Source of the DNA: Sphingomonas cremea
GTDB taxonomy: Bacteria; Pseudomonadota; Alphaproteobacteria; Sphingomonadales; Sphingomonadaceae
Direction: 5' to 3'
Assembly: GCF_021502585.1 (NCBI RefSeq)
Contig: NZ_JAKFGM010000002.1
Coordinates: 301,001-365,000 of the forward strand
DNA: 64,000 nucleotides
A program made the translations under genes and the position numbers. Under the pieces are notes generated by a model. That model made no database searches. It saw only the letters and a program-made list of their open reading frames with translations, and was not told the DNA's origin. Numbering within the stretch: the first letter of the stretch is position 1; each line of letters starts with the position of its first letter. Shown piece after piece: positions 53,139 to 62,604 of this stretch.

Positions 53139-54047
53139 ATGGCGTGGATGAGCGCGCCGCATACCCCCCTACCCGCCTATGCCGCAGCGGTCGCGGGAAT
53201 CGCGCTGTTTTCGATCATGGACATGGTGATGAAGGGGCTGACGCTGGCGATCGGAACCTATCCGACGTTGCTGTGGCGATGCCTGATTGGCATCGCGATG
53301 GCAGCTGTCCCCTACTTTGCCACCCGCAATCCTTGGCCGCGGGGCACTGCCCTGCGCCTGCACCTGTTACGCGGCACGATGATGGTGCCGATGGCCATCC
53401 TGTTCTTCTGGGGCCTAGCGAGAGTGCCAATGGCGCAGGCCGTCGCGTTGACATTCATCGCCCCGCTGATCGCTTTGGTGCTGGCCGCGCTGATTCTGCA
53501 CGAGCCGATCGGCAAGCGGACCGTAGGCGGCTCGCTGGCTGCCTTCGCCGGGGTCGTCATTATCTTCATTGGCCAGGCACAGGCCGATCTCGGCCCGGCG
53601 GCGCTTCTCGGTAGCTTTGCAATTCTTGGATCAGCGCTGATCTATGCCTTCAACATCATCGTTATGCGCCAGCAGGCGCAGCATGCCGGACCGATCGAGA
53701 TTGCCTTCTTCCAGAACCTTGTGATTGGCGGCGTCCTGCTGGCCTCCATTCCAATAATGGGAGCGCCACCGATACCTTCCGGCCATTGGGGAGAGTTGGT
53801 CCTTGCAGCCGCCCTTGCGATCGGGTCGTTGATGCTGCTCGGATGGGGCTATGCACGTGCCGGCGCCGCCTATCTTTCGACCACGGAATATAGTGCGTTC
53901 CTTTGGGCCATGCTGCTCGGCTGGTTGCGGTTCAACGAGACGGTGTCACCGTTCACCCTGTCGGGTGCGGCGCTGATTGTCGCTGGATGTCTTGTCGCGG
54001 CACGGACGCGCAAGGTTGAACATCCCGCACTGGAAGCGACAGCCTGA
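53139..54047 (+). CDS. EamA-family (DMT) transporter
   Basis: A 302-residue inner-membrane protein with about ten helices. The first repeat has AAAVAGIALFSIMDMVMKGLTLAIGTYPTLLWRCLIGI and GLARVPMAQAVALTFIAPLIALVLAALILHEPIGKRT, with a Pro-x-x-Glu pattern (LHEPIG). The second repeat ends FLWAMLLGWLRFNETVSPFTLSGAALIVAGCLVAART. The family includes many exporters of amino acids or other metabolites, so the substrate is open. Another ATG lies 9 nt into the frame. It converges with the DUF1345 gene. Confidence 0.87.
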   Translation: MAWMSAPHTPLPAYAAAVAGIALFSIMDMVMKGLTLAIGTYPTLLWRCLIGIAMAAVPYFATRNPWPRGTALRLHLLRGTMMVPMAILFFWGLARVPMAQAVALTFIAPLIALVLAALILHEPIGKRTVGGSLAAFAGVVIIFIGQAQADLGPAALLGSFAILGSALIYAFNIIVMRQQAQHAGPIEIAFFQNLVIGGVLLASIPIMGAPPIPSGHWGELVLAAALAIGSLMLLGWGYARAGAAYLSTTEYSAFLWAMLLGWLRFNETVSPFTLSGAALIVAGCLVAARTRKVEHPALEATA

Positions 54048-54051
54048 AGCA

Positions 54052-54696
54052 TCAGTGCGTTGCGAGGATGTTGATTGCCAGTGCGAGCACGCCAAGATTG
54101 TAAACGAACGCAGCTACGCAATGACCCGTCACGATCCGTCGGATCCGAGGCGAGCTGATGCAGACATCTGACGTCTGCAGTGCGATGCCCAGCGTGAACG
54201 AAAAATAGACGAAGTCGGAATAGTCGGGCTCATCCCGATCGCCGGGGAAATCAAGCCCGCGCATGTCGCCGGCCTTCCCGCAGCTGTAATAGAGATGGGC
54301 GTAGTGGAGTGCGTAGACGGTATTGGCAAACGTCCATGCAAGTACCAGAGTCGCCGCCACCAGCAGCTTCTCGACCGGTGAGGGGTGCCCTTCTCCAGCC
54401 AATTCTCCGGCGACCGTGACCAGGATCACCAGCGACAGGACCACGGTCAGTATCAGCATCACCACACGATTGGCATCGTTCTCACGAGCGGCCTTGCGCA
54501 TTGCCGCGGCTTCATGGCGCAGCAATGGCAAGCAGATCAGCAGGAAAATCCCCGCGGCGAGATCGAAGGCAACCATTGCCGCATGTGCCGGCGCCAGCAC
54601 CGACCTAACCAGCGCACCGCCCGCCGCCAGCACGACGAAGAAGATGATGAATTTGGGCGGGGCGAGGCGATTGCCGATGGTTCGCGTGGCTGCCAT
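54052..54696 (-). CDS. DUF1345 membrane protein
   Basis: A 214-residue protein with about five membrane helices. Markers of DUF1345 are FDLAAGIFLLICLPLLRHEAAAMRKAARENDANRVV, WTFANTVYALHYAHLYYSCG and GLDFPGDRDEPDYSDFVYFSFTLGIALQTSDVCISSPRIRRIVTGH. The DY-DF-YF-F-G-QTSDV pattern is the family signature and resembles pore-like residues of ion channels, but no role is known. The ATG at 54696 is chosen. Confidence 0.87.
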   Translation of the reverse strand: MAATRTIGNRLAPPKFIIFFVVLAAGGALVRSVLAPAHAAMVAFDLAAGIFLLICLPLLRHEAAAMRKAARENDANRVVMLILTVVLSLVILVTVAGELAGEGHPSPVEKLLVAATLVLAWTFANTVYALHYAHLYYSCGKAGDMRGLDFPGDRDEPDYSDFVYFSFTLGIALQTSDVCISSPRIRRIVTGHCVAAFVYNLGVLALAINILATH

Positions 54697-54753
54697 GAGG
54701 CATGAAGATAAACGAAAGTCGCTGCCCGTCCAGCGGTTCGGGAAGGAGTGCAA

Positions 54754-55068
54754 ATGGCTTGGTTCTGGCTGATCCTCGGCGGCATGTTCGAGGTTGGGTT
54801 CACCACGTCGCTGCGCTTCGTCGAAGGTTTTCGCAACGTTCCTTGGACGCTGGCCTTTCTTGTTTCGGTCGGGATCAGCATGGGGCTGCTGGAACTTGCT
54901 GCGCGCTCGATCCCGATGGGCACGGCTTATGCCGTATGGGGCGGGATCGGCGCGGTCGGAACGGTGATGGTCGGAATGGCGTTTTTCGACGAGCCGACGA
55001 CAACGCTTCGCCTGCTGCTCATCCTTGGGATTGTCGCCTGTATCGCCGCGCTCAAGCTTACGGCCTGA
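54754..55068 (+). CDS. Small multidrug resistance (SugE/Gdx-like) transporter
   Basis: A 104-residue protein with four membrane helices. The essential Glu is in GGMFEVGFTTSL, and IPMGTAYAVWGGIGAVGTVMVGMAFFDEPTT fits the Gdx/SugE subgroup, known for exporting guanidinium, better than the polyaromatic EmrE group. Both types function as antiparallel dimers. The ATG at 54754 has a GGAAGGAG site 6 nt upstream, so the ATG-like codon 6 nt earlier is not used. No guanidine riboswitch fits in the short upstream gap. Confidence 0.83.
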   Translation: MAWFWLILGGMFEVGFTTSLRFVEGFRNVPWTLAFLVSVGISMGLLELAARSIPMGTAYAVWGGIGAVGTVMVGMAFFDEPTTTLRLLLILGIVACIAALKLTA

Positions 55069-55117
55069 TCGGCTCCAGCAGGGGAGTGGTCCCGGGCGGC
55101 GAAAGCCGTCCCAACGG

Positions 55118-55654
55118 CTAGGCCTTTACGGCGTCGGCCTTGGCAATCGAATCGAGCACGACCTGGCGCGCGGCCGCCGCGTCACCCCATTTACCGACGC
55201 GCACCCACTTCTCGGCTTCAAGGTCTTTATAGTGGGTGAAGAAGTGCTCGATCTGCTCGACCACGATCGGCGGCAGGTGGGTATAGTCCTCGACGTCCTT
55301 GTAATAGGGCGACACGCTGGTGATCGGCACTGCCAGGATCTTTTCGTCCCCGCCGGCTTCATCTTCCAGATAGAGTACTCCGACCGGACGGCACGCAATC
55401 ACCGAACCGGGCTGGAGCGTCCAGCGGGTCATCACCAGGCAGTCGAGGGGATCGCCGTCGTCGCAAAGAGTCTGCGGGATGAAGCCGTAATTGCACGGAT
55501 AGCGCATCGGCGTGTGGAGGATGCGGTCCACGAAGATCGCTCCGCTCTTCTTGTCGAACTCATATTTTACCGGCTCGCCGCCGATCGGCACTTCGATGAG
55601 CACGTTGATGCTGTGCGGGGGATTGGGCCCCACGGGAATCAGGTCGATATTCAT
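55118..55654 (-). CDS. ppa: Inorganic pyrophosphatase
   Basis: The enzyme hydrolyses pyrophosphate and pulls many biosynthetic reactions. The 178-residue product is the family I type: VLIEVPIGGEPVKYEFDKKSGAIFVDRILHTPMRYPCNYGFIPQTLCDDGDPLDCLVM contains the conserved DGDPLD metal motif. VEDYTHLPPIVVEQIEHFFTHYKDLE follows. The start at 55654 matches homologues; a longer frame to 55972 overlaps the divergent hisS gene and is rejected. Confidence 0.96.
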   Translation of the reverse strand: MNIDLIPVGPNPPHSINVLIEVPIGGEPVKYEFDKKSGAIFVDRILHTPMRYPCNYGFIPQTLCDDGDPLDCLVMTRWTLQPGSVIACRPVGVLYLEDEAGGDEKILAVPITSVSPYYKDVEDYTHLPPIVVEQIEHFFTHYKDLEAEKWVRVGKWGDAAAARQVVLDSIAKADAVKA

Positions 55655-55718
55655 GATGGGCGGGCCTCTAAAGCGGTAGCGCTTCCCTGCAAACGCAAAA
55701 ATGCTACAGGCCCTTTCG

Positions 55719-56927
55719 ATGAGTTCGACGCCGCAGCCCGTCAGGGGCACCCAGAGCCTACTCGGCGAAGAGGCCGACCGCTTCCATGAAGTGGTCGCCG
55801 CCTTCGATCGCGTGCGCCGCCTATTCGGCTTCAAGCGGGTCGAAGTGCCGCTGATCGAGCCGACCCAGGTGTTTGCCCGCACGATGGGCGAGACGACGGA
55901 CGTCGTGTCCAAGGAAATGTATTCGTTCAATGACCGTTCGGGTGATTCGATCACGCTGAGGCCCGAATTCACCGCCGGAATCGCGCGCGCCTATTTGAGC
56001 GAGGGCTGGCAACAATTTGCACCGCTAAGGGTCGCAACCCATGGCGCAGCATTCCGCTACGAGCGCCCACAGAAGGGACGCTACCGCCAGTTTCATCAGC
56101 TCGACGCAGAGATCATCGGCGCTGCCGAGGCCCAGGCGGATGTCGAGCTGCTGGCGTTTGGATCGCAGCTGCTGGCGGAGCTTGGCATCGATGGTGTGAC
56201 CCTAAAGCTCAACACGTTGGGCGACGCCGCCAGCCGTGAAGCGTGGCGCTCGGCCCTGATCGAGCATTTCTCTGCTCATCGTTCGGAACTCAGTGAGGAC
56301 AGCCAGGAACGGCTCGAAAGGAATCCGCTTCGGATCCTCGATAGCAAGGACCCCCGTGATCGGCCTCTCGCTGACTCCGCGCCGACGATTGCGCTGTCGC
56401 CAGAAGCAGAAGATTTCTTTGGCGAAGTCCGTGCCGGATTGGATGCGGCGGGAGTAGCTTATCAACTGGACCCGCATCTGGTGCGCGGTCTCGATTATTA
56501 CCGCCATACCGCCTTCGAATTCGTCACCGACCGCCTTGGCGCGCAGGGCACTGTCATCGCCGGCGGGCGCTACGATGGCCTGGTTGAGCAGCTTGGCGGA
56601 CCGCACACGCCGGCGATTGGCTGGGCGGCGGGGATCGAGCGGCTGGCGATGCTGATCGATGCTCCGGCACCCGAGGTCATGGATGTCGCCATCGTCGTTG
56701 AGGATGATGCAGCGCTTGGCATTGCGATGGCCTCGGCATCCCGGCTTCGGACCTCCGGCCTGTCGGTCGAACTGTTCTCAACTGGCTCGCCGCGCAAACG
56801 GTTCGATCGGGCGGTGAAGAAGGGCGCACGGGAAATTATCGTGCTCGGCATTGCCGACGGCATCGTCACCCGCCGGGTCAAATCCAGCGACCAGCCTCGG
56901 GCCGAAGCACTTCTGGCTGGGCTGTAG
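55719..56927 (+). CDS. hisS: Histidyl-tRNA synthetase
   Basis: The 402-residue class II synthetase charges tRNA-His. It has [19 protein letters not shown], motif 2 ([26 protein letters not shown]), the His-binding [17 protein letters not shown] and motif 3 ([15 protein letters not shown]). The C-terminal anticodon-binding domain spans about 315-400. The ATG at 55719 is chosen over one 18 nt upstream. It is followed 5 nt later by prfA, forming an operon with prfA and prmC. Confidence 0.95.
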   Translation: MSSTPQPVRGTQSLLGEEADRFHEVVAAFDRVRRLFGFKRVEVPLIEPTQVFARTMGETTDVVSKEMYSFNDRSGDSITLRPEFTAGIARAYLSEGWQQFAPLRVATHGAAFRYERPQKGRYRQFHQLDAEIIGAAEAQADVELLAFGSQLLAELGIDGVTLKLNTLGDAASREAWRSALIEHFSAHRSELSEDSQERLERNPLRILDSKDPRDRPLADSAPTIALSPEAEDFFGEVRAGLDAAGVAYQLDPHLVRGLDYYRHTAFEFVTDRLGAQGTVIAGGRYDGLVEQLGGPHTPAIGWAAGIERLAMLIDAPAPEVMDVAIVVEDDAALGIAMASASRLRTSGLSVELFSTGSPRKRFDRAVKKGAREIIVLGIADGIVTRRVKSSDQPRAEALLAGL

Positions 56928-56932
56928 GCGTC

Positions 56933-58015
56933 ATGAAAATTTCCCTCGACAGAATCGTCTCGATCGAGACCAAGAAGCACGAATTGGCCGAGGCGATGGC
57001 CGCGCCGAACCTCGCGCCGGAAGACTTCGTCCGCCTTTCGAAGGAATATGCGCAGATCGAACCAGTCGCTGCCGCAGCCCGCGAAGTGCGCAGACTGCGT
57101 GCCGAGCTGGAAGTGCTCAATGGGCTCGCCGCCGATTCAACGTCGGAAGCGGAGCTGAAGGAACTTGCGGTTTCCGAGGCCGAGGAAATCCGAGAGAAGC
57201 TGCCTCAGGCCGAGCGCGCACTGGCGGTCAAGCTGTTGCCCAAGGATGCCGCTGACGAGCGCGCCGCGATGCTCGAGGTTCGCGCCGGTACCGGCGGCGA
57301 TGAGGCCGCGCTGTTCGCCGGCGACCTGATGCGCATGTACCAGCGTTTCGCCGAGGAGCAGGGCTGGAAGTTCGAGTTGATCAGCGCATCGGCCTCCGAC
57401 GTTGGCGGCTACAAGGAGGCAGTCGCATCGATCAACGGTGCGGGCGTTTTCGCCAAGCTGAAGTTCGAAAGCGGAGTCCATCGCGTCCAACGCGTTCCGG
57501 CGACGGAGAGCGGCGGGCGGATCCACACTTCGGCGGCGACGGTCGCGGTGCTACCGGAAGCGGAAGAAGTCGATGTGCAGATCGATGACAAGGATTTGCG
57601 GATCGACGTATATCGATCGTCTGGCCCGGGCGGCCAATCCGTCAACACCACCGACAGCGCGGTTCGGATCACCCATCTTCCGAGCGGCCTGGTTGTCATC
57701 CAGCAGGATGAGAAGTCGCAGCATAAGAACAAGGCCAAGGCGCTTAAGGTTTTGCGCACCCGTTTGTTCGAACTGGAGCGGGAGCGACTTGCCTCGGAAC
57801 GTGCCGGCGCCCGCAAATCGATGGTCGGGTCCGGCGACCGAAGCGAACGTATCCGCACCTATAATTTCCCGCAGGGCCGAGTGACCGATCACCGGATCAA
57901 CCTGACGCTGCACAAGCTAGACGCCATCCTGGAAGGCCCGGGCCTTGGCGAACTGGTCGAAGCGTTGGTCGCCGAGGACGAGGCCGAGCGGCTGGCGGGT
58001 CTCGAGGAGGCGTGA
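56933..58015 (+). CDS. prfA: Peptide chain release factor 1
   Basis: RF1 ends translation at UAA and UAG codons. The 360-residue product has the peptidyl hydrolysis motif GGQ in [25 protein letters not shown], with a PxT-type reading site in [17 protein letters not shown] (variant of the canonical PAT motif region). [20 protein letters not shown] is the usual end. The GGQ Gln is the target of PrmC, encoded next, whose GTG start overlaps the prfA stop as GTGA. Confidence 0.96.
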   Translation: MKISLDRIVSIETKKHELAEAMAAPNLAPEDFVRLSKEYAQIEPVAAAAREVRRLRAELEVLNGLAADSTSEAELKELAVSEAEEIREKLPQAERALAVKLLPKDAADERAAMLEVRAGTGGDEAALFAGDLMRMYQRFAEEQGWKFELISASASDVGGYKEAVASINGAGVFAKLKFESGVHRVQRVPATESGGRIHTSAATVAVLPEAEEVDVQIDDKDLRIDVYRSSGPGGQSVNTTDSAVRITHLPSGLVVIQQDEKSQHKNKAKALKVLRTRLFELERERLASERAGARKSMVGSGDRSERIRTYNFPQGRVTDHRINLTLHKLDAILEGPGLGELVEALVAEDEAERLAGLEEA

Positions 58016-58836
58016 CCGCCATACCGCGCGCGCTGTCGCGAGCGACCGAGCAGCTTGGCCGAACCAGCGACACCCCCCGCCTCGACGCTGAACTGTTGAT
58101 GGCGGCGGCTCTCGGGATCGGCCGCGACCGGTTGATCCTCGACAGTCCCAGGGGAGAAGCTCCCGCGGATTTCTACGGCTTCGTCGAGCGGCGGCAGGCA
58201 GGCGAGCCAGTTGCCTATATCACCGGCCAGCGCGCCTTTTGGACGATCGACCTTGAAGTCGGCCCCGGCGCGCTTGTTCCCCGTCCTGACAGCGAAACCC
58301 TTATCGCCGCAGCGGTCGAGCATTTTTCCGGAACGACCGGACCGAATCGGGTCCTCGATTTGGGTACCGGGCCGGGAACCTTGCTACTTGCGGCGCTGGA
58401 CGAATGGGCCGGCGCCACGGGTGTCGGGATCGACGCATCGGATGTGGCGCTGGATTATGCACGTCGCAATGCGGCCAGGCTTGGCGTGCAGGATCGAGCC
58501 GAGTTTCGAATCGGCGATTGGGCGAAAGGGGTCGACGAGCGCTTCGATCTCATCCTGTGCAATCCGCCTTATGTAGCGGAGGGGGGCCCCGTAGGACCCG
58601 GAGTAGCTGCCTATGAGCCCGCCGAGGCCTTGTTTGCCGGGCCGGAGGGACTCGATGAGTATCGACGCCTGGCACCCGAGATTGGCCGCCTGCTTGCGCC
58701 CGGGGGACTGGCGGCGATCGAGATCGGGTACGACCAGGCGGACAGCGCTACAAAATTGTTCGAGAAACACGGGCCGCATCCCACGCTGGCCCGCGACCTC
58801 GGCGGCCGGCCTCGCGCCCTGTTGATCGAGGCATAG
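58012..58836 (+). CDS. prmC: Release factor glutamine methyltransferase
   Basis: PrmC methylates the GGQ glutamine of release factors. The 274-residue product shows the N-terminal helical domain ([23 protein letters not shown]), [43 protein letters not shown] (SAM-binding) and [11 protein letters not shown], the NPPY motif that holds the substrate glutamine. The GTG at 58012 overlaps the prfA stop, the common gene pairing. Confidence 0.94.
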   Translation: MTAIPRALSRATEQLGRTSDTPRLDAELLMAAALGIGRDRLILDSPRGEAPADFYGFVERRQAGEPVAYITGQRAFWTIDLEVGPGALVPRPDSETLIAAAVEHFSGTTGPNRVLDLGTGPGTLLLAALDEWAGATGVGIDASDVALDYARRNAARLGVQDRAEFRIGDWAKGVDERFDLILCNPPYVAEGGPVGPGVAAYEPAEALFAGPEGLDEYRRLAPEIGRLLAPGGLAAIEIGYDQADSATKLFEKHGPHPTLARDLGGRPRALLIEA

Positions 58837-59094
58837 GTCGAAATCGCTTGGAATTTCCGTCCACCATCATTACATCAGTGTGCAGGGACGGGGCCGCTCC
58901 CTTAAAAACCGATGCGCCCCCGCCACCGACCCCCGACGACATCGCCGCGCTCTCGCATATGCGTTTGACGGCAAAGGGAGGGTCGACTTGCGCAATCGCG
59001 CGGGCCGGTCCGCCGCGACGGGAACACACTTCCGCTGAAGGGAAGATTTAGGCGACCGGTTGAGGCCGGCGCCAGTGCGACAGGGAACCAAAAC
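58837..59094. other. Intergenic region, no gene seen
   Basis: These 258 bases lie between prmC and the DUF4167 gene. No conserved reading frame or clear terminator was found. It may carry the DUF4167 promoter and leader. A small TTGACGG element is present around 58964 but no paired -10 is convincing. Confidence 0.4.
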
Positions 59095-59724
59095 TTGATC
59101 AACAATCGTCAAGGCGGCCGTCGTCGTGGCCGCGGTGGACAGCGTCCGCAGGGTATGACCGGCAATAGCGGCGGCAACCGCCAGGATAACCGCCAGCGCG
59201 GTAATGCCGCCCAATTACTGGAAAAATATAAGAGCCTTGCGCGCGATTCGCAGCTCGCCGGCGACCGCGTCCAGACCGAATATTATCTCCAATATGCCGA
59301 TCACTATTTCCGTGTGCTCGAGGACAGCCGCTCGCGTTTCGAGCAGCAGGAGGCGCAGCGCCGCCCGCGCCACGATGATGGGTATGAAGCCGATGGCGAC
59401 GAGGAGATGACCGTAGAAGCCGAGTCGGACGAGGAGGAAGGCGAGGTCGAAGCCCGTCAGCGTCCTCGCCGTGACCGCGGTCGCGATCGTTTCGAGCGCG
59501 ATGACCGGACCGACCGACCTGATCGGGGCGACCGACAGGCTCGCGCCAACGGCGCCCGCCGGGACGAAGAGCCGGAAGGCGAAGAGCGGATATCGCTTGG
59601 CGTCCTGCCGCCAGCCATCGGCGCGTCAGTCCCCGAAGCCGAGGATGAAGCGCCCAAGCCCCGCCGCCGGACGCGCAAACCGCGCGTCGACGACGACGGC
59701 AACGAGATTGCGCCTGCGGCCTGA
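59095..59724 (+). CDS. DUF4167 protein
   Basis: A 209-residue protein with a conserved N-terminal module (INNRQGGRRRGRGGQRPQGM and NAAQLLEKYKSLARDSQLAGDRVQTEYYLQYADHYFRVLEDSRSRFEQQ) and a long disordered tail of Arg, Glu and Asp repeats. The RRRGRGG head and RGG-like composition suggest RNA binding, which is inference. DUF4167 is common downstream of prmC in alphaproteobacteria. The start is TTG at 59095 since no ATG gives the conserved head. A strong terminator follows. Confidence 0.88.
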   Translation: MINNRQGGRRRGRGGQRPQGMTGNSGGNRQDNRQRGNAAQLLEKYKSLARDSQLAGDRVQTEYYLQYADHYFRVLEDSRSRFEQQEAQRRPRHDDGYEADGDEEMTVEAESDEEEGEVEARQRPRRDRGRDRFERDDRTDRPDRGDRQARANGARRDEEPEGEERISLGVLPPAIGASVPEAEDEAPKPRRRTRKPRVDDDGNEIAPAA

Positions 59725-59750
59725 TCGGACAGCCTTTAAGTGACATATCA

Positions 59751-59782
59751 GGGCGGCAGGAGCGATCCAGCCGCCCTTTTTT
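59751..59782 (+). terminator. Intrinsic terminator after DUF4167
   Basis: A perfect 7-bp G+C stem (GGGCGGC with GCCGCCC) around a 12-nt loop is followed by six T. It lies 26 nt past the DUF4167 stop and isolates the pstS unit. Confidence 0.85.
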
Positions 59783-59806
59783 CATGCCCAAGAGCCACAG
59801 TTCCGG

Positions 59807-59848
59807 TCGTCACCAAAGTGAAACAATTAAGTCACGAATGCGTCGTGG
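59807..59848 (+). promoter_or_regulatory. Candidate Pho box upstream of pstS
   Basis: Four 5-bp units recur at exact 11-bp steps: GTCAC at 59809, GAAAC at 59820, GTCAC at 59831 and GTCGT at 59842. PhoB sites are built from 11-bp direct repeats with a TGTCA core, so this spacing fits a PhoB operator. It ends about 60 nt before the pstS start. Phosphate control is inferred. Confidence 0.6.
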
Positions 59849-59907
59849 CCTGCTCCTAATTGGGTCCCGTCGGCGGCCGCGTTTGTCCGCCCTTAGGGAC
59901 GTGAACC

Positions 59908-60942
59908 ATGACCTCGAAGATTTCACTCTATGCCGCAGCTGCGGCGACGATGTTCTCCATCCCGGCAATGGCCGACGCGCGCAGCCTGCGCGCCGTCGGT
60001 TCGTCGACCGTCTACCCCTTCGCCAAAATGGGTGCTGAGCGTGTCGCTCGCGCCAATCCCCGGCTCGGCACGCCGATCATCGAGTCGACCGGCACGGGCG
60101 CGGGCATGAAGCTGTTCTGCGCTGGCGTTGGTGAGCGCTTCCCCGACATCGAAAATGCATCGCGCCGGATGAAGGCATCGGAGGCCAAGCTTTGCGCCGC
60201 CAACGGTGTCAAGGATGTGACCGAAATCCAGATCGGTCTGGATGGCGTCGCCATCGCCACTGCCAAGGGCACTCCGATCGCAGGCATTACCCAGCGCGAT
60301 CTATATCTTGCGATCGCCAAGACGCCCTTCGGCAAGCCCAACAAGGCCAAGACGTGGAAGGACGTCAATGGCAAGCTGCCTGCCATCCCGATCCGGGTCT
60401 ACGGGCCGCCCACGACGTCGGGCACTCGGGACGCGCTTGGAGAGTTGCTGCTGACCCCGCCGTGCGAAGCAAATCCATCAATGGCGGCGCTCAAGAAATC
60501 AGACGAAACCAAGTTCAAGGCGATCTGCACAGGCCTGCGCACAGACGGCGCCTATATTGAGGCTGGTGAAAACGATAACCTCATCGTCCAGAAGCTGGGC
60601 GCCAATCCGGGCACGCTGGGGATTTTCGGCTATAGCTTCCTCGAAGAGAATGCCGGCAGCATCAAGGGCGTTTCGATCAATGGTGTCCAGCCGACCTATG
60701 CGACGATCAGCTCGTTCCAATATCCTGGCGCCCGTCCGCTATATATCTACGTAAAAAATGCGCACGTTCGGGCAATTCCGGCTATTCGTGCCTTTGTCGC
60801 GGAGATGACCAAGGAAAGCGCGATCGGACCCAAGGGCTACATGCTGGCCGGTGGTCTGGTCGCGGCGCCGGCGCCGGTCCGGGCACGAGCTCAGCTTGCA
60901 GCGCGCAACCTGACTCCGGTGAAGTTCGCCGAGTTGAAGTAG
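59908..60942 (+). CDS. pstS: Phosphate-binding protein PstS-like
   Basis: A 344-residue periplasmic substrate-binding protein with a signal peptide of 24 residues (ending AMADA). Its core matches PBP-type phosphate binders: RAVGSSTVYPFAKMGAERVARAN, ESTGTGAGMKLFCAGVGERFPDIENASRRM (SerGlyThr-type ligand contacts), YGPPTTSGTRDALGELLL and GIFGYSFLEENAG. AGGGA lies upstream of the ATG. No pstC, pstA or pstB follows; the next gene is a porin. So the permease genes must lie elsewhere. Confidence 0.88.
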   Translation: MTSKISLYAAAAATMFSIPAMADARSLRAVGSSTVYPFAKMGAERVARANPRLGTPIIESTGTGAGMKLFCAGVGERFPDIENASRRMKASEAKLCAANGVKDVTEIQIGLDGVAIATAKGTPIAGITQRDLYLAIAKTPFGKPNKAKTWKDVNGKLPAIPIRVYGPPTTSGTRDALGELLLTPPCEANPSMAALKKSDETKFKAICTGLRTDGAYIEAGENDNLIVQKLGANPGTLGIFGYSFLEENAGSIKGVSINGVQPTYATISSFQYPGARPLYIYVKNAHVRAIPAIRAFVAEMTKESAIGPKGYMLAGGLVAAPAPVRARAQLAARNLTPVKFAELK

Positions 60943-60999
60943 GCCTAACGTTCGACACGCAACTGTAATGCGCGCCTTCCACGAGATGGCCTGCAACCG

Positions 61000-61018
61000 C
61001 CTCACCCAGTCGGTGAGG
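61000..61018 (+). promoter_or_regulatory. Hairpin in the leader before the porin gene
   Basis: A 7-bp stem (CCTCACC and GGTGAGG) with a 5-nt loop ends 20 nt before the porin ATG. It is followed by TTGGGGGG. It could shape translation start or mRNA stability; no clear terminator run is seen. Confidence 0.35.
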
Positions 61019-61038
61019 TTGGGGGGAAAGGGAATAAA

Positions 61039-62550
61039 ATGAAGCGTACTACCATCGTTCGCGGGCTGCTTGCTGGCAGCGCTCTCTTCATCGGCACTGC
61101 CGCACTGGCACAGGAGCCTGAGCCGCAGCCCGACCAGTCGGATGCGACGGCCGAAGCAGCCATTGCAGAGGCGCATGACCTCGACGAAGCCCAGGCGAAG
61201 ATCGAATTGCTTCAGGCGCAGGTAGAAGCGCTCCAGGAATCGATTGCCCAGATTCAGGCCGCGCAGGCCAAGGCCGCGCCGTCATGGAAGGGCGCGCCGG
61301 AACTCGCCGACAAGGATAGCGGTTTCAGCTTCAAGCCGACGGCACTGATTCAGTATGATGCCGGCTATACGGGCTTTCCCGACGGGAATGAACTGAACGG
61401 CACGGTTGGTACGATCAATTACAACAACCTTGGCTTCAACACCCGGGCGCGGCGCCTGGTGATTGGCGCCCAGGGGTCGCTGCCCGGCGGCTTTGGCTAC
61501 AAGGCCGAATTCAATCTAGCCCAGGGCACGGTCGACTATGAGGATATCGTGCTGACCTACCAGCCGCCCGAGAGCCCGTTCCAGGTGACCATCGGCAATT
61601 TCTATCCGCTATCGAGCCTCGAAACGATGACCAGCTCAAAGGTGACGAGCATGCTCGAACGGGCTTCGTTCACCGATGCATTCAACTATAATCGCCGCCT
61701 AGGTATCGGCCTGGCACTGCTCGACCCCAAGACCGACAAATATACGCTGACCGCCGGTATATTCAGCCAGCCCATCAACAACACATCATTTACCCGCACC
61801 GGCTGGCAGGTCGCGGTTCGCGGAACCTATTCGCCAATGCTTGGCGATACCCGCCTGCACCTTGGCGCCAATTTCCAATACCGCGCCAATCAACGCGACC
61901 AGCAACAGGGGCTCTATCGTGCGCGCCCGCTAACCCAGCTGACCGACCAGCGCTTTGTAAGCACCGGCGCGATCGCATCCGGCAGCGACTATGTTGCCGG
62001 CTTGGAACTTGGGGCGATCCACAAGAGCCTGCATGCCGCGGCTGAAGTGCAGAAATTGTGGGTCAATGGCTATAACCCTGGCCATACATTCGGCGACAAC
62101 AACGGTACCGGCGGAGCCACCTTCTACAATGGCGATCCCAGCTTCTGGGGCGGCTATTTCGAAATGGGGTATTTCCTGACCGGCGAAACCCGCGGCTACA
62201 AGGGCGGCAAGTGGGACCGCACCAAGGTGCTAAAGCCGTTCGACAAGGGCGGCTGGGGCGCGATCCAGCTCAACGGCCGGCTCGATTATGTCGACCTCAG
62301 CGATCGGGTCGACGATGCCAGTTCGTCGGTGGCCGCGCCTTACTATGTCAATGGCGGCAAGCAGCTTGGCTATCAGCTCAGCCTGATCTGGAGTCCGATG
62401 GATTATATCCGCTTCATGGCCCAATACGGTCACGTCTCGGTCACCGGCGGCCCGGCCGCTGCCACGGTCGATCCGAACTCGAACGACGCTGTCAACAATC
62501 GAAAATATGGCGTCGATACGGCTGCGGTCCGCGCCCAGCTCGAATTCTAA
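61039..62550 (+). CDS. OprO/OprP-type porin
   Basis: A 503-residue outer-membrane protein. A signal peptide ends in ALAQ at 25. A coiled coil follows (AQAKIELLQAQVEALQESIAQIQAAQ, about 53-80), then the phosphate-selective porin O/P barrel: FSFKPTALIQYDAGYTG, NTRARRLVIGAQGSLPGGFGYKAEFNLAQGTVDYEDIVLTY, IGNFYPLSSLETMTSSKVTSMLERASFTDAF and a terminal QLEF with the C-terminal Phe. Placing it after pstS suggests both are induced when phosphate is low. The barrel end is typical. Confidence 0.92.
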   Translation: MKRTTIVRGLLAGSALFIGTAALAQEPEPQPDQSDATAEAAIAEAHDLDEAQAKIELLQAQVEALQESIAQIQAAQAKAAPSWKGAPELADKDSGFSFKPTALIQYDAGYTGFPDGNELNGTVGTINYNNLGFNTRARRLVIGAQGSLPGGFGYKAEFNLAQGTVDYEDIVLTYQPPESPFQVTIGNFYPLSSLETMTSSKVTSMLERASFTDAFNYNRRLGIGLALLDPKTDKYTLTAGIFSQPINNTSFTRTGWQVAVRGTYSPMLGDTRLHLGANFQYRANQRDQQQGLYRARPLTQLTDQRFVSTGAIASGSDYVAGLELGAIHKSLHAAAEVQKLWVNGYNPGHTFGDNNGTGGATFYNGDPSFWGGYFEMGYFLTGETRGYKGGKWDRTKVLKPFDKGGWGAIQLNGRLDYVDLSDRVDDASSSVAAPYYVNGGKQLGYQLSLIWSPMDYIRFMAQYGHVSVTGGPAAATVDPNSNDAVNNRKYGVDTAAVRAQLEF

Positions 62551-62572
62551 GGCTTCTTTCCCGAAGCAGCCG

Positions 62573-62602
62573 AAAGGCCCTCGTCCTCGGACGGGGGCCT
62601 TT
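62573..62602. terminator. Bidirectional intrinsic terminator
   Basis: A stem of 8 bp (AAAGGCCC with GGGCCTTT) and an inner CGTCC-GGACG pairing lie between the porin gene and the converging thioesterase gene. It has A and T runs at both ends, so it can act in both directions. Confidence 0.8.
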
Positions 62603-62604
62603 CA

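Noticed and set aside
54697..54753. Possible guanidine riboswitch before the SMR gene
   Set aside because: The gap is under 60 nt and has no conserved ykkC or mini-ykkC pattern.
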